A stretch of DNA of 34,589 nucleotides from Verrucomicrobiota bacterium (GTDB lineage: Bacteria > Verrucomicrobiota > Verrucomicrobiia > Limisphaerales > CANJSG01): assembly GCA_947476875.1 (NCBI GenBank), contig CANJSG010000016.1, positions 1-34,589 of the forward strand. The letters are read 5' to 3'. The notes under the pieces are model-generated. The model ran no database searches. It saw only the letters and a program-made list of their open reading frames with translations, and was not told where the DNA came from. Positions 15,712-24,305 of this stretch are shown here, piece after piece; the stretch's first letter is position 1, and each line of letters starts with the position of its first letter. The translations under genes were made by a program, and so were the position numbers.

Positions 15712-18700
15712 ATGAAACACATTCTCCTGGCTCTCCTGTCGTTCCTCGCGCTGGCGACGACGTCGATGCGCGCGGCGCCGCTGGTCTTTCAAGGCACCGA
15801 TGGTCCCGGCAAGGGCAAGCACATCGTCTTCCTCGCGGGGGATCATGAGTATCGGTCCGAGGAGTCGCTGCCGGCTTTGGCGCGCCTGCTGGCGAAGCAT
15901 CACGGGTTCAAATGCACCGTGCTGTTCAACATCGACAACGAGGGCCACATCGGCGCGGGCGAACCGCAGAACATGCCGGGCACCGAGGCGCTGGACACGG
16001 CCGACCTCGCGGTGGTGTTCCTGCGCTTCCAGCAGTTTCCCGCGGACCAGATGAAGCACTTCGATGCGTATCTGAATCGCGGCGGGCCGGTGATCGGATT
16101 GCGCACGGCGACGCATGGCTTCAAGACGAGCAAGGATGATCCCTTCGCCAAGTATTCCTTCGACAGCAAGGTGACCGGCTACGAACTGGGTTTCGGGCAT
16201 CAGGTGCTCGGGCAGACTTGGGTCGGACACTACGGCGTGAATCACAGGCAGAGCACGCGCATCGCCATCGTCGAGGACAGGAAGTCGCATCCGATTCTGC
16301 GGGGCGTGAAGGACATCTGGGTGCAGGCGGGCGGCTACGTCGGCAAGCCCACCGACGGCGAAATCCTCACGATGGCGCAACCGCTCAATGGCATGACGCC
16401 GGACTCGCCCGCCGATGCGACGAAGCCGCCGATGCCGTCGGAATGGACGCGCAGCTACAAGAGCGCCTCGGGCAAAGCGGGCCGCGTCTTCACCACGCTT
16501 TACGGCACGTCGGAGGACATCACGAACGACGGCTATCGCCGCATGATCGTGAATGGCGCCTTCTGGGCGCTGGGCATGGAGGACGCGATCAAGCCCGACC
16601 TGGACATCGCCTTCGTCGGTCCATTCAAGCCGAACACCTTCAACGGCGGCGGGTCCGCGCGCGGCATCAAGCCCGAGATGTATGCGGGCTTCGAGAGTCC
16701 CATTCCGGCGAACAACAACACGGGAGGCAATGCGCCGAAGAAAGCCGGAGCGAAGAAGCCGGAGGCCAAGCCAGACGACAAGAAGGCGGAAGCCGCGACG
16801 ACGACCACAGGCAAGGCAGCGCGGTTCGTCCGCATCGAACTGCCCGGCGACAACCGCATCCTCACGCTGGCGGAAGTGGAAGTCATCAGCGCCGGCAAGA
16901 ATGTCGCGGCTGGCGGAAAGGCCAGCCAGTCGAGCACGCACGGGGCGGCCGGCGCGGCGCGGGCCCTCGATGGCAACAAAAATTCGGACTACAACAAGGG
17001 CGGACAGACGCACACGGCCAATGCCGGCTCGACGAATCCGTGGTGGGAGGTGGATCTCGGGCAGCCGAGCGTAGTGGAGAAGATTCAGATTTGGAACCGG
17101 AGCGGATTTGAAAACCGCCTGGATGGGTTCACGGTGAAGCTCCTCGATGCGGATCGCAGGGAAGTTTTCAGCGCTAACCATCTCGCGGCGCCGGAGTCCG
17201 TCGTGATCGATGTGAAGAATCAGGGTAAGCCGACCTATCTCACCTACGCCGGGGCAGCAGCCCAGCCGCCCGCGACGCCCGCGACGCCCGCGACGCCCGC
17301 CGCCAGAAAGCAGCCAGCGGCGACACCCGAACCCGGCCTCGCCGACGTGCCGGCCGATTATCGCGATCCGTCACCCTTCGCGTTCAAGAAAGGCGATGTC
17401 GTGGCGATTCTCGGGAACGGCCTGCCTGATCGCATGCAGCACGACGGCTGGATGGAGACGCTGTTGCAGAGCCAGCTTCCCGAACAGCAGGTGCGCTTCC
17501 GCAACATGAGCGCGAGCGGCGACCGCCCGAATTCCTTCCCGCGCAGCAGCGGCGCGATTTCCATGACGACCTATTTGCAGCATGTGAAGGCCGATGTCGT
17601 CTTCGGCTTCTTCGGCTATAACGAAGCGTATGCCGGAGTGGAGAAGGCGGACGACTATCGCAAGCAGCTCGTCGAGTTCGTGAAAAAGACGCGCGGCACC
17701 AAGCCCAACGGCACCAGCTTCCCCCGCATCGTGTTGTTCAGCCCCATCGCCCATGAGAACACGCGCAACCCCAACGTGCCCGATGGCCAAGAAAACAATG
17801 TGCGGCTCGAAGCCTACACCCGGGCCACCGAGTCGGCGGCGAAGGAAGCGGGCGTCGCGTTCGTCGATTTATTCCATCCCTCCCTCGCCCTTTATCAGTC
17901 CGCCGCCGCTCCGCTCACGATCAATGGCATTCATTTGACAGATGAAGGCAACCGCCAGCTCGCCGAAGTCATCGGGCGCGCGCTGCTCGGAAAAACGGTC
18001 AGCGCCCCAGCCTCGATGGAAAGCCTCCGCCAGGCCGTGCTCGACAAGGACATGCACTGGCGCAACCGCTATCGCGCCTCCGATGGCAACGACGTGTGGG
18101 GCGGCCGTTCCACGTTGAAGTTCGTCGATGGCCAGAGCAACGCCGAGGTGTTGCAGCATGAGCTTTCCATGCTCGATGTGATGACCGCGAACCGGGACGA
18201 ACGCATCTGGGCACGCGCCACGGGCAAGGACAAACCCGTGGACGACAGCAATGTTCCCAAGCCCGTGCCGGTCGTCTCGAACGTGGGCGGCGCCAGCAAA
18301 AGCTCCAGCGCGGTGAAGGAAGGCCGGTCCGAATACATCAGTGGCGAGGAAGGCATCAAGCACATGGCGGTGGCCAAGGGATTTGCCGTGAATCTCTTCG
18401 CGGACGAGGCTCGATTCCCGCAGTTGGCGAATCCCGTGCAGATGCAAGTGGACGCCAAGGGCAACCTCTGGGCCGCCGTGTGGCCCACGTATCCGAAATG
18501 GGAACCGCTCAGGAAGATGAACGACGCGCTCCTCACCTTCCACGACGACGACGGCGACGGACGCGCTGATCGCGTCGTGGAGTTCGCCAAGGTGCAAAAT
18601 CCGCTGGGCTTTGAGTTCTGGAACGGCGGCGTGATCGTCACGTGCATGTCGGAGTTGCTCTTCCTCAAGGACACGGACGGCGACGGCGTGGCGGATGTGC

Positions 18701-20781
18701 GGACAGTGCTCTTTCAAGGTCTGGATTCCTCCGACACCCATCACGGTGCGAACAATCTCGTCATGGGTCCCGATGGCGCGATCTACTGGCAGAGCGGCGT
18801 CTTCATGCAGCACAACTACGAGCACCCGTGGGGACCGTCGTTGCAGGCCAGCGCTTCCGCCATGTATCGCTTCGATCCGCGCCGCTTCACCATCGCGCTG
18901 CACGCGAACAACTCGCCCAACCCGCACGGCATCGCCTTCGACCGCTGGGGCTACCACTACGCGACGGACGGCACGGGCGGCAACGCCTTCCAGGTGCGCC
19001 CCGACGGCAAGGGCTTCAAGATGTTCCCGCTGCTCAAGAAGGAAGTGCGTCCCGTCTCCGCGAGCGAAGTCGTCTCCAGCACGCATTTCCCCGAGTCGAT
19101 GCAGGGCGACTTCCTCATCTGCAACGTCATTGGTTTCCTCGGCATCAAGCACTACCACCTCGAGCGCAATCCCGGCACCGGCGCGGTCTGGGGCGAGCCG
19201 GCGGGCGACGAACTCACCGTCACAACAATCAACGCCGACGGCAGCAAGACCGAGGACAAGTCACGCGGCCTGCTCATGAGCGGCGACAAAAACTTCCGCC
19301 CCTCCGATGCCATCTTCGGCGCGGACGGCGCGCTCTACTTCTCCGACTGGCACAACATGATCATCGGCCACATGCAGCACAACGTGCGCGATCCGAACCG
19401 CGATCACGCGCACGGCCGCATCTACCGGGTCACCGCCACCGGCCGTCCCTTGCAGAAGCCCGTGGCCATCGCCGGCCAGCCCATTCCCGCGCTGCTCGAA
19501 AACTTGAAGCACCCGACCGATGGCGTCCGTCATCGCACCCGCGTCGAACTCAGCGGGCGCGACTCGAAGGAGGTCATCGCCGCGACGAAGGAGTGGATGA
19601 AGCAGTTTGATCCCAGCAAGAAGGAGGACGCGCATCCGTTGCTCGAAGCCCTGTGGATGCATCAGCAGCACAACGTGCGGAACGTCGAACTGCTCGAGCT
19701 GTTGCTGAAATCTCCCGAGCCCCATGCCGCCATCGCGGCGGGCACCGTGAAACACCTTTGGTTCAACGTGGAATCCTCGCAGCGCGGCGGCCTCATCGCC
19801 GGAGCCAAGGAAGCGGCGGCGCAGAAGTCCGGCGTCCTGTCCGACACGCCCGGGCTGACCACCATCCGCATCGGCACCGTGCCCGAGCGCATGATGTTTG
19901 ACGTGACTCAGCTCGTCGTGAAGCCCGGCAAGAAGGTCAAGCTCACCTTCACCAACCCGGACTTCATGCCGCACAACATCCTGCTCGCGAAGCCCGGCAA
20001 GGCGAACGAGGTCGGCGAAAAGGCGATGGCCCTTGGAGCGGGAGGCTTCGCCGTCAATTACGTGCCCCCGAGCCCGGACATCCTCTGGGCCAGCAAGCTG
20101 ATCGATCATGGCCAGGAACAGGTCATCGAGTTCAACGCTCCGTCGGTCCCCGGCGCGTATCCGTATCTGTGCTCCTTCCCCGGGCACCACCTCATCATGC
20201 GCGGCACGCTCTTCGTCACCGACAACCTCAAGGAATTCCTCGCCAACAATCCCGAGCCGGTGACCAAGTTCACCGAATGGAAACTCGCCGACTTCACCGA
20301 GGACTTGAAGCGCGTGGGCCAGCACCGGAATTTTGCCGGCGGCCAGCAAGTCTTCACCGCGCTCGCCTGCGCCCAGTGCCATCAGTTGGGCAAGGCCGGA
20401 GCCGCCTTCGGCCCGAACCTCGCCGACGTCGTGAAGAAATATAAGGGCGATGCCAAAGCGGTGTTGCAGGAAATCCTCGAACCCTCCCGCAGCATCGAGG
20501 AAAAATTCCGCAGCGTGACGCTGGAGACCGGGGACGAAAACTCGCCCAGCGGCATCATCCTCGCAGAGGACAAGGACACCGTGACGATTCAGACCGGCCC
20601 GACCACGGCGCAGGTGCAGAAGATCGCGAAGAGCGCGGTCAAGTCGCGCCGACCGTCTGCGGTCTCCGTCATGCCCACCGGCCTGGTCAACTCGCTGGAC
20701 AAGGAACAGATCCTCGACCTGATCGCGTATCTGCTGGCCGAAGGAAATTCCAAGCACCCGGCCTTTCAACACGGCCAGTGA
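15712..20781 (+). CDS. ThuA-discoidin-SGNH-propeller-cupredoxin-cytochrome c fusion protein
   Basis: A 1689-residue exported protein. The order is: signal peptide (1-22); ThuA domain (about 30-290); Lys/Ala linker; F5/8 type C (discoidin) carbohydrate-binding-like domain (about 370-515); PAT-repeat linker; SGNH/GDSL-like domain (about 560-765); PVC-type propeller (about 880-1245, with DDDGDGRADR and DTDGDGVADV loops); a helical HEAT-like stretch (about 1260-1370); azurin-like cupredoxin (about 1383-1505) with ligands H1421, C1487, H1492 and M1496; and a cytochrome c domain with CAQCH at 1553-1557. The SGNH part lacks the usual catalytic residues (GNG instead of GDS, NGIH instead of DxxH). ATG 15712 is preferred over ATG 15694 because it begins the signal peptide. 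It lies 51 bases after one sulfatase gene and 11 before another. The role is inferred as glycan-binding redox protein with copper-to-heme electron transfer. Confidence 0.9.
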   Translation: MKHILLALLSFLALATTSMRAAPLVFQGTDGPGKGKHIVFLAGDHEYRSEESLPALARLLAKHHGFKCTVLFNIDNEGHIGAGEPQNMPGTEALDTADLAVVFLRFQQFPADQMKHFDAYLNRGGPVIGLRTATHGFKTSKDDPFAKYSFDSKVTGYELGFGHQVLGQTWVGHYGVNHRQSTRIAIVEDRKSHPILRGVKDIWVQAGGYVGKPTDGEILTMAQPLNGMTPDSPADATKPPMPSEWTRSYKSASGKAGRVFTTLYGTSEDITNDGYRRMIVNGAFWALGMEDAIKPDLDIAFVGPFKPNTFNGGGSARGIKPEMYAGFESPIPANNNTGGNAPKKAGAKKPEAKPDDKKAEAATTTTGKAARFVRIELPGDNRILTLAEVEVISAGKNVAAGGKASQSSTHGAAGAARALDGNKNSDYNKGGQTHTANAGSTNPWWEVDLGQPSVVEKIQIWNRSGFENRLDGFTVKLLDADRREVFSANHLAAPESVVIDVKNQGKPTYLTYAGAAAQPPATPATPATPAARKQPAATPEPGLADVPADYRDPSPFAFKKGDVVAILGNGLPDRMQHDGWMETLLQSQLPEQQVRFRNMSASGDRPNSFPRSSGAISMTTYLQHVKADVVFGFFGYNEAYAGVEKADDYRKQLVEFVKKTRGTKPNGTSFPRIVLFSPIAHENTRNPNVPDGQENNVRLEAYTRATESAAKEAGVAFVDLFHPSLALYQSAAAPLTINGIHLTDEGNRQLAEVIGRALLGKTVSAPASMESLRQAVLDKDMHWRNRYRASDGNDVWGGRSTLKFVDGQSNAEVLQHELSMLDVMTANRDERIWARATGKDKPVDDSNVPKPVPVVSNVGGASKSSSAVKEGRSEYISGEEGIKHMAVAKGFAVNLFADEARFPQLANPVQMQVDAKGNLWAAVWPTYPKWEPLRKMNDALLTFHDDDGDGRADRVVEFAKVQNPLGFEFWNGGVIVTCMSELLFLKDTDGDGVADVRTVLFQGLDSSDTHHGANNLVMGPDGAIYWQSGVFMQHNYEHPWGPSLQASASAMYRFDPRRFTIALHANNSPNPHGIAFDRWGYHYATDGTGGNAFQVRPDGKGFKMFPLLKKEVRPVSASEVVSSTHFPESMQGDFLICNVIGFLGIKHYHLERNPGTGAVWGEPAGDELTVTTINADGSKTEDKSRGLLMSGDKNFRPSDAIFGADGALYFSDWHNMIIGHMQHNVRDPNRDHAHGRIYRVTATGRPLQKPVAIAGQPIPALLENLKHPTDGVRHRTRVELSGRDSKEVIAATKEWMKQFDPSKKEDAHPLLEALWMHQQHNVRNVELLELLLKSPEPHAAIAAGTVKHLWFNVESSQRGGLIAGAKEAAAQKSGVLSDTPGLTTIRIGTVPERMMFDVTQLVVKPGKKVKLTFTNPDFMPHNILLAKPGKANEVGEKAMALGAGGFAVNYVPPSPDILWASKLIDHGQEQVIEFNAPSVPGAYPYLCSFPGHHLIMRGTLFVTDNLKEFLANNPEPVTKFTEWKLADFTEDLKRVGQHRNFAGGQQVFTALACAQCHQLGKAGAAFGPNLADVVKKYKGDAKAVLQEILEPSRSIEEKFRSVTLETGDENSPSGIILAEDKDTVTIQTGPTTAQVQKIAKSAVKSRRPSAVSVMPTGLVNSLDKEQILDLIAYLLAEGNSKHPAFQHGQ

Positions 20782-20792
20782 CCGCTAGTCCC

Positions 20793-22472
20793 ATGAAGAC
20801 CCTCCACACGATACTTGCCATTTTGCTGGCAACGTCGACGGCGCTCCTCGGGGCGGACTGGCCGGCCAAGCGGCCCAACATCCTTTTCATCGTCGCGGAC
20901 GACATGGGATTCTCCGACGCCGGTTGTTACGGCGGGGAGATCCGGACGCCGAACCTCGATCGCCTTGGGTCCACCGGGTTGCGCTTCACCCAGTCCTACA
21001 ACACGGCGCGATGCTGGTCGTCGCGCGCCGCGCTTCTCACCGGGCACTATGCGCAGGCGGTGCGGCGGGACAAGACGACCGGCTTCAAGCTTCCTCCGGG
21101 CCACGGGACCGGCGGTGCCGGCGGAGTGCGTCCTCGTTGGGCGCAATTGCTGCCCGAGTATCTCAGGCCGCTCGGCTATCGCTCCTACCATTCCGGCAAA
21201 TGGCATGTGGACGGCCGACCGCTCGACAATGGTTTCGACCATTCCTACGAGAGCGGAAACGGACAGGGATTCTTCTCCGCCCAGGGCCATTCGGAGGACA
21301 ACGTCGCGCTGCCGGCCGGCAAGGTGGACGGCAGCTACTATTCCACCGTCGCCATCGCCGACCACGCCATCAAACACCTGAAGGAGCACGCCGAGAAACA
21401 CGCCGCGCAGCCCTTCTTCGAGTATCTGGCCTTCCACTGTCCGCACTTTCCCATCCAGGCGCTGCCGGACGACATCGCGATCTACAAAGACACCTACAAA
21501 CCCGGCTGGGACGCGATTCGCGTGGACCGGCTCGCCCGTTTGAAAAAACTCGGCCTCTTCCAAGGCGAACTCTCCCCGCTCGACCCCGTCACAGTGCCGA
21601 GCTGGAACCTGCCCGAAGAAGCGTTGCACAAACGAATCGGCGGGAACGAAGTCGCCCACGCCGTTCCGTGGGCCACGCTCACGCCGGGGCAGAAGGAGTT
21701 CCAAGCCGCCAAAATGTCCGTCCACGCCGCGATGATCCACCGCATGGACATCGAGATCGGACGGGTGCTTGCGCAGATCGAACAGATGGGCGTGCTCGAA
21801 AACACCCTGGTCGTCTTCGTGTCGGACAACGGCGCCTCAGCCGAGCAGATCATCCGAGGCCTCGGCGAAGACCCGACCGCGCCAATCGGGTCCGCCTACC
21901 GCTACCTGGGCATCGGGCCCGGCTGGTCGAGCGCGGCCAACACGCCGTTTCGCCTGCACAAGTCGTGGAACCATGAAGGAGGCATCGCCACGCCGCTCAT
22001 CGTGTCCTGGCCCGCCGGCATCAAGGCGCGCGGTGAACTGCGGACCGACCCAAGCCACTTGATCGACATCGTGCCGACCATGCTGGAACTGACCGGCGCC
22101 AAACGACCGTCGGCCGTGGCCGAGTTGGCCGTGCCTCCGCTGCCCGGCCTGAGCCTTGTGCCGGCCTTTGCCCGTGATGGCGCGGTGAAACATGGCTTCC
22201 TTTGGTGGAACCATGACGACAACCGCGCCATCCGCATCGGCGATTGGAAGCTGGTGGCCGATCATGCGGCCCCTTGGGAACTGTTCGATTTGAGCAAGGA
22301 CCGATCGGAAACGAAAAACCTGGCGGCGGCGCATCCCGAAAAGGTGCAGGAAATGGAGGCGGCTTGGAGCAAGCACGCTTCGGAGCTCCACACACTCGCG
22401 CTGCAAGATCCCCCGAAGGCGCGGCCCGGCCAGAAGAAGAAGGCAAAAACGAACCCGGAGCCGGCCGACTGA
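20793..22472 (+). CDS. Secreted sulfatase-like protein with an unusual CWSSR motif
   Basis: 559 residues with a signal peptide ending near LLGA. The arylsulfatase A-like fold is clear: NILFIVADDMGFSDAGCYGG with metal ligands D36/D37, SGKWHVDG, VFVSDNGAS and NHEGGIATPLIVSWPAG. The formylglycine site is C74-W-S-S-R followed by AALLTG, so the proline of C-x-P-x-R is serine. Family members with this change exist, but whether the maturation enzyme accepts it here is unknown. LWELFDL-type C-terminal features (WELFDLSKDRSETKNLA) are present. A Lys/Pro tail ends the protein. ATG 20793 is chosen over GTG 20778, which overlaps the preceding gene. It lies 11 bases after the fusion protein, so the two are very likely co-transcribed. 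Confidence 0.9.
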   Translation: MKTLHTILAILLATSTALLGADWPAKRPNILFIVADDMGFSDAGCYGGEIRTPNLDRLGSTGLRFTQSYNTARCWSSRAALLTGHYAQAVRRDKTTGFKLPPGHGTGGAGGVRPRWAQLLPEYLRPLGYRSYHSGKWHVDGRPLDNGFDHSYESGNGQGFFSAQGHSEDNVALPAGKVDGSYYSTVAIADHAIKHLKEHAEKHAAQPFFEYLAFHCPHFPIQALPDDIAIYKDTYKPGWDAIRVDRLARLKKLGLFQGELSPLDPVTVPSWNLPEEALHKRIGGNEVAHAVPWATLTPGQKEFQAAKMSVHAAMIHRMDIEIGRVLAQIEQMGVLENTLVVFVSDNGASAEQIIRGLGEDPTAPIGSAYRYLGIGPGWSSAANTPFRLHKSWNHEGGIATPLIVSWPAGIKARGELRTDPSHLIDIVPTMLELTGAKRPSAVAELAVPPLPGLSLVPAFARDGAVKHGFLWWNHDDNRAIRIGDWKLVADHAAPWELFDLSKDRSETKNLAAAHPEKVQEMEAAWSKHASELHTLALQDPPKARPGQKKKAKTNPEPAD

Positions 22473-22599
22473 TCGGTGCATGAAGACTCCGGGCCGACCG
22501 CATCTGCCTCTCGACACCTGTCCCGGCGCCATCCAATAACACGACAAGCCAATTGAAGACCGAGTCCCGTCCAGCGTGGCCGGGCAGCCAATCCAACCC

Positions 22600-24192
22600 A
22601 TGAAATCCTTCATCCTCCTATCGATCGTTCTTTCGGTCTGCGGACTTCGTTCAGTGGAAGCGGCGACTCCACCGAACATCCTTTTCATCTTCTCCGACGA
22701 CCATGCGCAGCACGCCATCTCCGCCTACGGCTCGAAGGTGAACCAGACGCCGAACATCGACCGCATCGCCAAGGACGGAGTGCGGTTCAAGAATTCATTC
22801 ATCGGCAATTCGATCTGCACCCCGAGCCGCGCCACGCTGCTCACCGGACAGTATTCGCATCTCAACGGCGTGCCGGTTTTCAACCGCTTCGACGGCTCAC
22901 GCGACAACGTCGCGAAGCACCTCCAGGCCGGTGGCTACTACACCGGCATGATCGGCAAATGGCACCTCGGCTCCGACCCGACGGGCTTCGACCGCTGGAT
23001 CGTCCTGCCCGGGCAAGGGGCCTACTGGAACCCGGTTTTCCTCGTCGCCGGACGCCGGTTGACGATCGAAGGCCACTGCACCGCCATCACTACCGACCTC
23101 GGCCTCGAGTTCATCAAGACGCGGCCGCAGGACAAACCGTTCTTCCTCATGCTGCATCAGAAGGCGCCGCATCGCGGCTGGGAACCGGACGAACGCAACA
23201 AGGCCCTCTTCAAGGACAGGGTCATCCCCGAGCCCGACACGCTCTGGGACGATTACGCCACCCGCCCGGCAGCGTTGCCTTTCAACGAGCAGACCGTGGC
23301 CCGCGATCTCACGCGCAACGACCTCAAGCTCGTTCCGCCCGCCGATCTCAAAGGCCCCGCTCTCGCCCAGTGGAAGAACGTCAAACCCATGGAACTCGTC
23401 GTGGACGGCAAAACCCTCACGGGCAAAGAACTCGTCCGCTGGAAGTATCAGCACTACATGCGCGACTATCTGGCTTGTGTGCAGGGCGTGGATGACGGCG
23501 TGGGCAAGGTGCTCGATTACCTCGACCAGACCGGCCTCGCCAAAAACACGATCGTCATCTACTCCGCCGACAACGGCTGGTATCTCGGCGACCTTGGTCT
23601 CTACGACAAACGGTTCATGTATGAGCCCGGCCTCAACGTCCCGCTTATCTTCCGCGGCCCGGGCATCAAGTCGGGCAGCGTGCCCACCCAGTTCGTTTCC
23701 AATCTCGACCTGGCCCCCACCTTCCTCGACCTGGCCGGATTACCAGTGCCCGCCTCCATGCAAGGGCGCTCGCTTGCGCCGCTCCTGCGCGGGGAGTCTC
23801 CGGCCGGTTGGCCCACCAGTTTCTACTACCGCTACTACCACGACCCGGGCCACCACAACACCGCCGCCCATCTCGGAGTCCGCACGGCGACCCACAAGCT
23901 CATCCATTACTGGAAGAAGGACGCCTACGAGATGTTCGATCTCATCAAAGACCCAACGGAGCAGCACAACCTCCTCTTCTCCTCCGAGGAAGCGAAGAAG
24001 CCCGGAGTCGCCGCCAAGTTTGCCGAGCTGAAAGCCGAGATCGTCCGCCTGCAGAAGCAATACAAGGACGAAGGCCAATATGCCGACCCCGCCACCTGGC
24101 CCGCCGGCAGCGCCGATGGACCCTTCGACGCCTACAAACCTTCCGGCATCAAGACCGTTGCCGAAGCCATCGCGGCCACAGCGGCCAAGTGA
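22600..24192 (+). CDS. Secreted sulfatase, family S1 (canonical CTPSR)
   Basis: 530 residues with a signal peptide (MKSFILLSIVLSVCGLRSVEA). The N-terminus NILFIFSDDHAQHAISAYG has the metal-binding DD pair at 33-34 and the active-site motif is C73-TPSR-ATLLTGQY. GKWHLGS, YSADNGWYLGDLGLYDKRFMYEP and a C-terminal MFDLIKDPTEQHNL complete the pattern. The long DHAQH and FMYEPGLNVPL features recall sulfatases acting on sulfated glycans (iduronate, glucosamine or fucan types), but the subfamily cannot be assigned by eye. The start is ATG 22600; GTG 22576 is an in-frame alternative without a benefit. It follows the CWSSR sulfatase after 127 bases. Confidence 0.92.
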   Translation: MKSFILLSIVLSVCGLRSVEAATPPNILFIFSDDHAQHAISAYGSKVNQTPNIDRIAKDGVRFKNSFIGNSICTPSRATLLTGQYSHLNGVPVFNRFDGSRDNVAKHLQAGGYYTGMIGKWHLGSDPTGFDRWIVLPGQGAYWNPVFLVAGRRLTIEGHCTAITTDLGLEFIKTRPQDKPFFLMLHQKAPHRGWEPDERNKALFKDRVIPEPDTLWDDYATRPAALPFNEQTVARDLTRNDLKLVPPADLKGPALAQWKNVKPMELVVDGKTLTGKELVRWKYQHYMRDYLACVQGVDDGVGKVLDYLDQTGLAKNTIVIYSADNGWYLGDLGLYDKRFMYEPGLNVPLIFRGPGIKSGSVPTQFVSNLDLAPTFLDLAGLPVPASMQGRSLAPLLRGESPAGWPTSFYYRYYHDPGHHNTAAHLGVRTATHKLIHYWKKDAYEMFDLIKDPTEQHNLLFSSEEAKKPGVAAKFAELKAEIVRLQKQYKDEGQYADPATWPAGSADGPFDAYKPSGIKTVAEAIAATAAK

Positions 24193-24305
24193 CAGCCCCA
24201 GCCAGGGCGGAAAAACTCAGCTGCTCCCCCAATCGAAGACTGGCAGGCGGCGAACTTAATCCTCTCCCAAACGCCTTTGCCGAGAACAACACTCGCACCA
24301 CTCCC

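Noticed and set aside
14239-17181. A 980-residue minus-strand open frame across the sulfatase and fusion genes
   Set aside because: It is opposite two well-supported genes with clear motifs, is Arg/Ala/Val-rich, and has no recognisable domain.
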